From positions 1 through 64,000 of the forward strand of contig MU859155.1 of assembly GCA_033297205.1 (NCBI GenBank): DNA of 64,000 nt, read 5' to 3'. Shown here in pieces: positions 12,188-22,900 of the stretch. Position 1 is the first letter of the stretch, and every line of letters begins with the position of its first letter. The position numbers and the translations under genes were made by a program. Below the pieces are notes generated by a model. The model did no database searches and was not told the origin of the DNA. It was given only the letters and a program-made list of their open reading frames with translations. The DNA comes from Pseudoneurospora amorphoporcata. Its lineage: Eukaryota; Ascomycota; Sordariomycetes; Sordariales; Sordariaceae.

Positions 12188-12646
12188 GTGGTCTGAACTA
12201 TAAACGGTAAAGTGGTCAAGTTGGTGAATGATATCCTTCCAGAAAGGTCCGCTCTAGAAAGGGAAAGTCCGCTTCAGAAGGCCCGCATAGCGGCATAGTT
12301 AGACCTGTGCCTATACTATAATACTTATTTGTTAATTAATTTATTAAAATGGTTGTAGGAGATTTTAATTACATATAAAGCTTTAAATATATTTATACGA
12401 ATACGCTTACTGATATTGGTAATATTATTAATAATAAGATTATTATTATAGTATGTTTAAGTATAATATAGGATATTCAATATATAATATTAATAGTATT
12501 AGAATAATTTGAAGTAACAAAGGGGAATTTAATAGTTAAACGTTAATTATAAAAGTAATATAAAGGTAAAATAAGAATATATAGGATGGTAAATTTAAAA
12601 TTAAATTTAATAATAGGTATAAATATTTTTAAAGTCTTTAATTTAT
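12188..12646. other. Mixed-composition DNA, no gene
   Basis: The first 120 bp are moderately GC-rich (AAAGGTCCGC, AGTCCGCTTCAGAAGG) and could be the untranslated leader of the LTR element. The rest is AT-rich with no feature. Confidence 0.4.
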
Positions 12647-13059
12647 GAGAATGTCTTTTCGCACCTTAGCAAATGTCTTTTCGCACCGTTATTAAAAATA
12701 CTACTAAGTATAACTTTGCTAAATAAGAAGTTGTCAGTATAAAAATAGTATCAAAATTTTTGTAATTTTCTACTCTATTTTATAGTTTAGTTGCTGTAAA
12801 TATATTTATCTAAAGAAAAGACTCAATACAAATATTCTGAATTTAAAGTAAATAAATAGTTTTTTCTTCTTTTATTATATACTAAGGGTTATAGAAGGCG
12901 CCCAAGTACGCTCAACACATCATATTATACAAGGAAAATAAATAAAAATTCCGATGTACTTTTTATATGCTACGGCCTTAATTTGGTTGAGTTACCTCTA
13001 AAAGCCTTTTTTGATTACGGTGCGAAAAGACATTTGCTACGGTGCGAAAAGACTTTCTC
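12647..13059. mobile_element. Miniature inverted-repeat element D2, 413 bp
   Basis: Second copy of D1 in the same orientation, with fewer mutations: the right end reads GGTGCGAAAAGAC twice, 22 bp apart. The left 8-mer is TAATTTAT and the right 8-mer is ATTAAAAT, the reverse assignment to D1. The interior has no coding capacity. Confidence 0.85.
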
Positions 13060-14217
13060 ATTAAAATAGCTATTTCTTTAAATATTAAATACATTTAATT
13101 ATACGTAGAAATTAGTAGTTTAAAGATAGCGTACGAAAAATATACGCAGTGACTTTAGCAATTAAATTGTTCTATATTCTAATAGTAATAACAGCCTACT
13201 TTAACTTCGACTTTATTTAGTACAATATAAAAAACGTATTCGTAAATATACTATTTAATAAATTAATATATATAAAAGCTCTCCCTAATTATATAAAGAA
13301 AGGTTAAGTATTTAAACTACTATAAATATTATATAATCTATAGAAATCCCTTCTCCTCTAATAATAAAAGCTTACTAAAACTCTAGTCGCTACAAATATA
13401 AATCCGCTTCCTATATGTAAGGATTCTACGAGGTTAACACATAGGTAGGCCTTGATGAAAGCTATAATATTCGACAAGGAGCAAGAAGACTGGGCTAGTC
13501 TAGGAGCCGGACTGGGCACGACTAAATACACAAAAGGAGTGTGAGGAAGAAGGTACTAGAAACGCTAAGACTGGGCCGAGGTAAGCCGAGCGAGCCGAGC
13601 GAGCTGAGACAAGCTGGGTGGTTTGGAAAATCCTCGGCAGGCACAGCCTGGTACATGGAAGCTAGGCATTACCTCTAGGCGTTAGACCTATAATACTATA
13701 AAACCTAACATCCTTATTAAAAGTAATTCATTCCTCTTCTTCTATATTCATGATATCGTTATTATTTATAAGCATAAGGACTAGAGAATCACTATAATTA
13801 AAGGGGTAATAACTACTATAAAGAAGAAATACTAATTAATTAGTAGATAATTACTAAAATAGTTCCTAAATATTAAAATTATTTAAAACTATAAGAAAAG
13901 GCTAATCTAGTTATTTTAACACGAATATATTTAGAAGATTACTAAAAAAAATAAAAGGAAATAAGAAACTATATATTATATTTATAATTAAAAAAGAATT
14001 ACTCCTTTATCTACATAGCGCCGAATAATACAAAATACTATATATTAAATAAAAATCAATTCTATATTTTATATCGCTATTATATTAAAACTAAACGTCA
14101 CCTTCCTAATTTCCAAACTCGTTCAATTTAATTCTAATCCTAGATTTACTTATTATATAATAATAAATTAGGTTATCCTTTATCTTCTTATAACTTAAAA
14201 ATACGCCTTTTAATTAA
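13060..14217. other. AT-rich DNA with a GC-richer island
   Basis: Mostly decayed AT-rich sequence. From about 13425 to 13690 the composition changes sharply (GGAGCCGGACTGGGCACG; short GAGCGAGCCGAGC tandem words near 13585-13610; CTCGGCAGGCACAGCCTGG). It looks like a fragment of a younger or less RIP-affected repeat. I do not recognise it, and it has no open frame. Confidence 0.5.
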
Positions 14218-14611
14218 AAGAAGCTCTATTTGCACGGGGATAAAACTCTATCTATACGGAGATCTACTTTTTCCCTCACATATATCTCTAACCTTGTATG
14301 ACCGTTACCGCCCTGCTCAGTTTCTCTCGTACCGCGCCCGCCAAGCCTCCAGATTATAGCCCATTACACATTCAAACCCCTATACATACTATATTTTGTA
14401 CTGCACTAACCAGCCTAGTAATCTATCATTACACTTAGCGATTTGCATTATCGTATCGTATTATCGCTTCTTCTATCACCACCCTTCTATAATCAATCAA
14501 ACTACCATCGCGCGCATTACAAAATATCACTAAGTAAATAAAGCGCTAGCATTTGTCTATAGTAAGAAATAATCTGTTATTTTTCTATGTGTTTTCCTAG
14601 CTAATCGTGAC

Positions 14612-17037
14612 GTAGATGGCCGATGTAGCGACCCAGCCGACGGCTGCGTGCGACCGTGGCGTTCCCGACGATCTCATTGACTCCGACTTCCTCGCTAGCG
14701 ATATCCCAGCTCACCTAGCTAAGCCTACCTCTACCCAGCTAGATACCCAGCCTATAGAGATCGATCCTACCTAGCCGAGCCTACCTCTGCCCAGCCATAT
14801 ACCTATAATGGAGATGACAGCGATCTAGATGGTGATGGCATACACGACGAGCGATACCCTATCTTTACTACCTAGTATGATACTTTCGATAAGTGTTGGG
14901 TAGTAGTTAAATAATAGAGTAAAGAGATAGGATACTAGCTAGCTAAGTAGCGCTCTAGTGACCCTGTCGCGGGTTTCAGTCCTATAAGGGTAGATATTAT
15001 ATGTACAGCTGGCGAGATCCGTTCTTTAAACGCTTACAGTCGCGCAACGTCAATAGGCCGCCGGGGATGTCCTTAGAGAGGTATCGCTAAGGCACTTAAG
15101 ACGAATCTTAGACGATGGACCTTCAAAATTAAAGATGGATGTAATAGTTATACCTATCCTCCCAATAAATTAGTATAGATCTATAGAGTGTTCCAAGTAG
15201 AGCATAAGACCTTCGTCGCGTAGTATTTGAACTGCCCTGCTATTAGGAACTGTGAGATCGTTGAGCGACTACGTGACTAGTTTCCAAATCTCTATTTTAC
15301 TACTCGCTAGTTGAAGAACCTTCGTTACACCTTTAAAAAGTAGTCTAATATGGGTTATAATCCTTTCTAGCTTAATATGAAGCTACTCGTTAAAAAGGGG
15401 GTCCACTTTAAAGTTAACTAGGTAGATACCTCCTAAGAGAGCAAACCGACTGCCCTCTTTTAAAGTGATCTCTGGTGTAAAGAGCTCTAGCGCTAGTATC
15501 TTACCGTTTAATTGTACAATAATACGTATAAAACTAATAATAAGAGTTTTGCTTTCTTTTAGATTATTAGCATGACTAGCACTGGGTATGCTTTTAGCTG
15601 CGGTTTTGGCTTTGTTAATAACGAGAGACAGGAGGGATTTGACTGGTTAATAGAGTAAGTCAATAAACGTCGCGAAGTTATTAACGCTAAGAAACTAATA
15701 ATTACTATTATAAATTACGACCTAATAATGAGAGTAGCTATTAAGCGAGTGTATCTAGAAGCGCGCTCCCAGTTGTGTATCTTTCATATTAATAAGAATG
15801 TAGTGTTGAATATTAAGCGCAAATGGAATAAGAAGGTTGCTATCTAGGTTAGACATACTTACTCTATTATAATTACTATATAGACCTAGTAAGAGATATC
15901 AGTATTAATATAAGTATAACCTTAGCTAGCGTTACCTAATAATGTTACTAATCTAGACAAGCTTGACGATGAGGATTGTAATATTATTACCCATATAAAC
16001 TAGTTGGCAAACGGTACGGCTTAGCTAGAAGCTCTATTAGATACTGTAGAATATTCGCGTAGTAGACTTTATGATCTTTGGAAATACGTATGTTATGCTT
16101 ATATTATTAAAGCTTTTAATATAGCTTAAGAGAGGCTCGAAAGCTTCTTTAAATAATAAACTACGATTATTACGTATTTGAAAGACACGTACATAGCGGT
16201 TAAAGAGGAGTGAGCTACTTATTATATTAACGAGAATTGTAACTTTGGCTATCGAACTATATCGCTAGTAGAGTTAGTTAATTAAAATTTAAAGAGTTTT
16301 ATTATTAGCGGTAATAATCTTACCCTCCCTAATTCCTAGCCTTACCTACTATACTTAGCTATATTGCCTCTCTTATATTATACAACATATTAATCATTAT
16401 ATTATATACAGGTAATAGTCTAGTTATTAGAATTATTATATAGAGCTTTAGTCTTCTTAACTCTATAAAGCGCCGAATTAATAAACACAACGAAAAAAAA
16501 ACAAAACTTATACAATAGGAGTATTTCAACGTACCCTAGTTAAGAGATGCCCCGTACTGGGTCAACTAGAGAGCGCTCGAGTTAGTCACTAAGCAGTATT
16601 ATATTGCTCTTAGTGCTATACTGATAGCCAGAAATCTAGACTCCTATAAACTAGAGCCATATATAGGCAAATTTACTAAGCAGTTTGGCTTACCATATTC
16701 GCATACCTTACACCCTAGCCTCATTACCTAACCGCTGTCATTAAAGCTCACAAAATAGGATTTTCACCTCCACTAGTAGCTCACGAAAGGTCTTAAGGGT
16801 AAGGATAAGTATATCAAATATCACAACTTTAACCATATAGAGCATCTACGCGGTCGCCCTCACAATTCAACACCTTTCGCCAACGACCCTCACACTCTCC
16901 AATTGACTACGCCAATCAATACTCAAGCACCCCCTCCCTCAACTACGCCAGCTCAACTTTAAGCGGCGATATTACGACCTCGAAGAAGACCTCGCCTTTA
17001 ACCCAGCCGCGGCCGCCAGCCTAAGGCAAGCCAAAAC
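14612..17037 (+). pseudogene. MULE transposase relic, interrupted by stops and a TRIM
   Basis: The frame starts at ATGGCCGATGTAGCG. A FAR1-like stretch near 14880-14950 reads DTFDKCWVVVK. The MULE core near 15515-15670 reads NTYKTNNKSFAFF, then IISMTSTGYAFSCGFGFVNN, then ERQEGFDWLIE, which matches the Mutator transposase core with its DNTYKTN block. Further on, RSQLCIFHINKNVVLNIKRK (about 15770-15830) is the conserved C-x-x-H region. A basic RGRQPKASQN tail near 17010-17037 looks like an AT-hook, and the TRIM inserted there. Many codons that should be CAG or CAA are TAG or TAA, as RIP produces, so no functional protein is possible. Confidence 0.8.
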
Positions 17038-17550
17038 TATCACAGGTTAACATTGGCTATATAGTGTGCACTACGAGTTCTGCCTTGCAAGCAGAACATC
17101 GTCTACCTTTTGGTAGTTTGGCGTTGTCGGGACATGTGCACTTCTGCCCTGTCATAGTATGTTCTGCTTAACAATGGGACGTCGTGGGTTCAATTCCCCG
17201 ATGTGGCATGTCGTAGAGCGGTTTTTGGCGTGCGACTCCAAGGATAGGAGGCACAGGAAAACATTGCTAACGCTGAGACCGGCATGTCAACGGCTACCCC
17301 CATTGCAAACCTCGAGTTTGAGTAGTGCTATATAGTCATCGCACGGCGATAAATCCTTCGCGACATTGTCGCCTCCGTTGGGGGACGGAGCCTTATCTTG
17401 ATATCTTCGATATCACTTTAAGGGAACCTAGTATCACAGGTTAACATTGGCTATATAGTGTGCACTACGAGTTCTGCCTTGCAAGCAGAACATCGTCTAC
17501 CTTTTGGTAGTTTGGCGTTGTCGGGACATGTGCACTCCTACCCTATCATA
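17038..17550 (+). mobile_element. TRIM element, complete, 513 bp, nested in C2
   Basis: LTRs of exactly 119 bp at 17038-17156 and 17432-17550 begin TATCACAGG and end TCATA; the original ends were probably TG...CA. The 5-bp target duplication AAAAC lies at 17033-17037 and 17551-17555. The interior contains GGTTCAATTCC (17187-17197), a perfect match to the tRNA B-box consensus. It is followed by TGGCATGTCGTAGAGCG (17204-17220), resembling a tRNA D-arm. A purine-rich AAGGGAA lies just before the 3' LTR. This copy shows less RIP than the one at 5833-6345. Confidence 0.88.
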
Positions 17551-18600
17551 AAAACCCTACTACCTCAACACGAGTAGCGCTATTTATCCAACGAAACGTG
17601 TCGATATAAGAGAGTATAGACCTTAAGTAAGCTAATAAAGCTAACCGCCGCGGTCCAACTAGTACATAAACGAAGGGACGAGGCCACCCTCGTAGCAATA
17701 CAAGAAGAGGAAATACATAGAAAAGTAGAAGAGAAGGAGAGAGGGGAGGTAGCGCTACCCAAGGTAGAGGAAGCACGCTAGCTAGCACTTTAGCTAGCAC
17801 TTAATAGCGCAATATACGTATCGCTAGCATACAAGCCTAGTAAGGAAGATTTTGGTACTTTGAAGATCTCGTTGGCACTTTAAGAGACTCGCTAACGGTC
17901 TAAAGTACTCGCTAGGACTTGTTGGCAGTTAGAGTGCTCGATTATACGATAAATATTAAATAGATTATTATTATATAGATTAATATAGATTGAGTGCGAT
18001 TAATTAATCGCTCAATTGAGCGATGTGCGCTTAATTAAATGATGTGCGCTCAATTGAACAATATGCGCTCAATTAAACAATGTGCGAACGTACGATATGC
18101 GACCGTACCGCTAACTACTCCATAAAGTGCGCTATAAAATACCCTATAAAGTGCGATATAAGGGTACGTATCTAGTCTGGGCACTGCGGTATAATGTCAC
18201 GTATGAAAGAATAGTAATACCCAAATTTCTAAATAAAATTTTCGAAAGAATACATATAATATCTATAGCCACACGAGGGTTAGGGATATGTGTAAGGGAA
18301 AAAGTGGATCCTCGTGTAAATAAAGTTTTATCCCTATACAAATAGATAACTAATTTCTTATTCGTAAATAATTCTTTTAATCAAAAGAATTCTTGAGCGT
18401 TTATAATATAATTATTTAATAATATCATTAATTAACGTACTAATAAGTAAAATACTATTATAACCTTATTAATAAAAGCAAAACTATATTCTTTAAATTA
18501 AAATATTAAGGAGGTAATTTATATCTGCTACCTATTTAATAAATTTACTCTAAGTTTCTTAAATTAAGAAGGGACCCCTATAAAGTATAATAATAAATAA

Positions 18601-19350
18601 GAGAAGCGCTACTCGCACGTTGGCAAAACTCTACTCGCACGTGGATCCACATTTTTTCCCCATACGTAACCTGAACCCTAGCGACCTGCTATAGTCCCAC
18701 ACCTATCTAAGTTGTACCGTACCTACCAAGCTCACAGATTTCAGCCCAATACACATTCAAACTCCTGCAATCGTACTACACTGGCCACCCTAGTCTGGGC
18801 GCCCAGACCAGCCCAGACTGAGCAGTCTAACTCGTAATTTTCTAGCACCAGCACTAGTACCTTATCGCACTACTTCCTTTACCAAACCACCATCGCATAC
18901 ATCATCACATTATAATCCTTCAATCTACTACGTTGCGCATTATTAGATATTATTAAGTAAACAAAGCGCTAGCATCTATCCATAGTATAGAATGATCTAT
19001 CATTTTTTTGTGCGTTTCCCTAGCTAATTGCGATGTAAATAACCGATGTAGTAACTTAGCCGACGGGCGCATACGACCGTGCCGCTAAGTGCCCTATAAG
19101 ACCGCTATATAAATGCCCTATAAGAACTAGATCTAAGTACAAATCTAGGAGTGCGTACGCTGCAATCTAGAATCTAGGCTTAGCATAGCATGGCAACCTT
19201 AAAAGATTGAAATGCCCAAATGTACTTAGCGAAATTTATGAAAGAATACATCAGCTATAGCAGACTTCGAGCGGGTTCGGGTTATATATAGGAAAAAAAT
19301 GTGGATCCACGTGCGAGTAGAGTTTTGCCAACGTGCGAGTAGCGCTTCTC
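18601..19350 (+). mobile_element. MULE deletion derivative A4, 750 bp
   Basis: The best preserved family A copy. Both TIRs carry two intact CTACTCGCAC motifs 22 bp apart. A perfect 8-bp target duplication, ATAAATAA, lies at 18593-18600 and 19351-19358. It has the same internal junction as A2, at GTGCCGCTAAGTGCC. It is the last element before the composition change at about 19.9 kb. Confidence 0.92.
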
Positions 19351-19905
19351 ATAAATAACATAATTTATTATTAAGGAGGGAGTAGAGCTTATTACTAAGC
19401 TCAAATATATAAATATTAACTAAAGTAAATATAAAATAGAAAATTAGTTAATATAGTATATATACCTACTAAAGAATAAATTACCAATAGATTTATAAAA
19501 AGCTTTCCTCCTGCAATTTATTTAAATTCGCTAGAATAGTTAGGGCTCGTAGAGTTATAATGACTACCGATTTAACTACGAAAATTTAGCAACGGAAATA
19601 TTGTTATAAGACGCCCTAAGGGTATAGAGGATTCTAATAGGGAGGATTCGGATAATAAAATGCCAAATAGATCTACTAAAAACTTTTACAAATAATAATT
19701 TAAAAGTTACTATAATAAAAAACTCTAAGGAATATATTTGTAAATAGTATTGTTTCTAGTCAGTTTTGGAAGGATTTTAAAGCATTTTAAGATAGATCTA
19801 GCATAGTTTGTACGTTAAATCTAAGGGGGTATATCAAACGGCTACGAGATATATACGTACACAATTATGAAATTGAGAGCAAATTAGCTGCGAGATTTAT
19901 ACAAA
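19351..19905. other. AT-rich DNA up to the composition boundary
   Basis: AT-rich sequence without genes or named repeats. The change to normal composition occurs abruptly near 19905 (from GCTAGATATTGAG to CCGGGTGCGGATCAGC). Confidence 0.5.
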
Positions 19906-22900
19906 TGCTAGATATTGAGCCGGGTGCGGATCAGCACCACAGCACACACTCAATACAGCCACGTTGAACCCCCTATATTTAGACCTATATTATTATACCT
20001 TAACGCTGACGGCCAGCCATCGGTCGGTAGGGCAGGCTCGGCATGGTCCAGGAGCAATGGCCGCCGCCCGGGGCCCCGGCGTAGGATCGGGTCGACTCAA
20101 CGGGCCATCTCAACCGCATCATTGGGTACGGTACGTCGCACCAACCACTCATTCTGTTGGACGACATCAAAGACGTTGAAAACACCGTCCCCAGATCATC
20201 GCAAAATGACGCTAGGGGCACATACACTCACCCGCACTTCCTCCAGAGTATCCACTTCACTCATGAGGTAGCGGAATAGCAATATACGACGGATTCGTCC
20301 CGACCAGTATCTACGACCTGCCTTGTAACCGCCTGCTTTTTACCTCCTGGGAGTCATAATTTTCTGTCCAAGTCCAGTATGACTGCATCTAGGACAGGTT
20401 CTGAAATATATTGAACCCTTCATAGTGAAGCTACATGATGGCAAGGTTGACTTGGCTCCTTGTTGACCAGGTTCACGGGCGATCATTTCTCCACAGGCAC
20501 GATCCTGACCATGGCAGCAGAGTTCTAGAAGGACATCACGATTTGCGTAGACCCTTTCCCTGCCACGGTCTGCAGGCAGCCGAGGAGGACAGGGAGTCTT
20601 GAACCGTATCTCAGCCAATAGTCTAACTGGCCAATGCTTCTATACACTGCATTATCAGTGGCCGATGAAAGTGAACCCTACACCTAACCCTCCCACCGGT
20701 ATGACAGACAAAGCCACTAGAGTATCAAAAGGACCAATTCTGAGATCATGGCGTTAGCGGTGACCTGTCCGTCTCGCGATTCGACGTAACAGAAATGAGT
20801 GATGCCGTTTCTATACAAGGTGGGTGGCCTGTGAAAGTTCCCTATAGAGTGTGGCCTAGTTAGTGCCGGCACCCTGTGACGTCCCCAGACGGCCCTAGAG
20901 CAGCATGGTCCGCTAACAACCCTTAGCAGATCTGTGTTAGAGGAACTTGCAATTGGAGACTAAAAAAACCGGATACTCCGCGTCTTTTCCACCAACCCCC
21001 CTCCCACTCTTGATATTCCAAATCCTAGGTAATTTCCCTTACCTCAATCAGTTTTCCAATAAGAAGATTCTTAGAAACATGTGTGTCATAGGCCGTTCCA
21101 TGCATGTCTCTTCCCACATGATTTCATGGACTTGCTGCACAAGCGTTTGGACTCGTGATCTCCTTCTCTCTTCCGGTCAATTTTCATCATTCCGACCGTA
21201 ACGGAGCTGCCCGCCGTTGGTCACCGTCTCACCGACTACGTATAGGCCATTAATGTTGACGTTGCCCGGATTCCACACCGAGTCGATCCCGGTGGCTTCC
21301 GAAAGTGATGCCTACAACAACTCGTGACCCCAAGACACTCATATGTGAGGCATCTCGGTCGGTTTGGAATAGAAACCGGTGACCCGGTGTCGTGCCTGGA
21401 CCATCAGGCGGTCCATCTCTGACAATTACATGAACGGCTGCAGAATGCACGGCACAAGCCGCAGCAGCGATTCACCTCGCAGGAAATCAGTCATTTTTCT
21501 GCATATCACCAGCCCTACGGTCATACATACACTGCTCGGTCAATCAATATCAAGGCCATCATCCGACAACACGAGTATTGTCCTGCATTTACGAATGTTA
21601 AGAGAGGGGATTGATGACATTCAATTCCCAATTCATCCATAAGTCCGTGATCAACTTCCCGTTCCCTGTCTCTTGCCCTACAAGGTGAAGATATCACCAT
21701 GTAATAGTAGAACACGCCAAGCCTGAGGCAACCCTCCCTCTTTTCAGCCTTGTGACGTGCATCAAGGATGTCACAGACGATGGTGCATGGCTAGTGTGAG
21801 TTTCTCACCTTTGGTAAATGTTTCAGAAAAAAGCTTGTTCAACAAGGTGAGAGCTAACGAACCGTTCCAACCCCCCCCCCCGGGGAGACAACTTGAAAAA
21901 AGAGCAGCAAAAGATGGCTTCTGTTTCCCCCAACAACCATAACGCCAAAAACCCACGATGTACAAGCGGGGATTTGCAAACAATGTCTCGCTAGACGACC
22001 AATCGCTTTGATTCCCGCCCAGCCCTCCGTTTTCTTCCACCACTTCAAGACGTCAAAAGGCCCCAAAAGTGTCCGCAGGTGACCGGTGACTGACAGACCG
22101 TGAGAATTTAGAACCAGTGAAAACACAGGAAAAACCACATTCCGTCCAAGCACCGCCTCAAAACGGCTGACGAGATGCCACCACTCAGTTGTCGAGATAT
22201 CTAACGGATCACGGGTTCGACCTCACTTGCTCCCACATCTTACCTGCCACAGCCCCTAGTTCCGGGTTCGGGGCGAATAACTGTCGAATCGATATTTGAT
22301 ACCTTGGAGGAGGATCCGGCTCAGGACGGAGATGCCGTTGACCGTTCACTGTCGAGTGTTGACATCAGAAAGTGAACGGTCGGCCGACCGTTGACATCGA
22401 AAGGGCGGGATCCTATTCTTTATCCGCTGTCTCCACTGAGCGACGAACGGTGGGGCACTGCGCTTGGCACTCGCTGACGACATAGACAAAGACAAAACAC
22501 TCAACTTAACCCCGGTCCTGTTCCGGCCCCCATCCGGCCTCCTCCAGGCAGAAGCGGAAACAACATGTGATCCTCCGGGAGGCCGAACCGGAAGGTGGAG
22601 CCCCACATGCGGCGGAGAGACACATTTTACCTGCGAACCTCCAACGGGATGGACGACGGGCACCGACTCCAACCCTGAGAGTATTTCTTTCTTTCTTTCT
22701 TTGAGACACAATTGTTGAATCATACAACACCCTCCCAGTGCTCTGGGTGGAGAATCATGTCATAGTTACCATCACCACCACTGCCGCCGGACAGTCACCT
22801 GGTATACGCGGCGGCCGTCCGTGGATGACGGTGCCTGAAGCTGAACGTTCTGGTCGTCAGGCCATCAATCTCTTCTCATCCCCCTCTGTATCCTTCCTTT

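Larger units (their letters stand above)
14218..18350 (+). mobile_element. Autonomous MULE relic C2, 4.1 kb, with nested TRIM
   Basis: The left end starts GAGAAGCT (first G now A), then CTATTTGCAC, a 12-bp spacer and CTATCTATAC, then GATCTACTTTTT. The inverse right end lies at about 18290-18347, but its last bases are degenerate, so the right border is uncertain by several bases. The body carries a MULE transposase relic (14612 onward). Near the right end are short tandem GTGCGCTATAA-like units and four near-copies of an 18-bp word (CTCAATTGAGCGATGTGCG type, 18000-18085). A TRIM is inserted at 17038-17550. C1 is its internally deleted derivative. Confidence 0.8.

Noticed and set aside
17187..17220. 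Functional tRNA gene inside the TRIM
   Set aside because: The box order is reversed and the stems do not pair well, so it is tRNA-like text and not a tRNA gene.
18127..18345. 72-codon frame near the right end of C2 (and its counterpart at 7331-7537 in C1)
   Set aside because: Lies in the right subterminal and TIR region of the element; it reflects TIR sequence, not a gene.
22200..22225. GGGTTCGACCTC resembling a tRNA B box
   Set aside because: No matching A box, acceptor stem or T-arm pairing around it.
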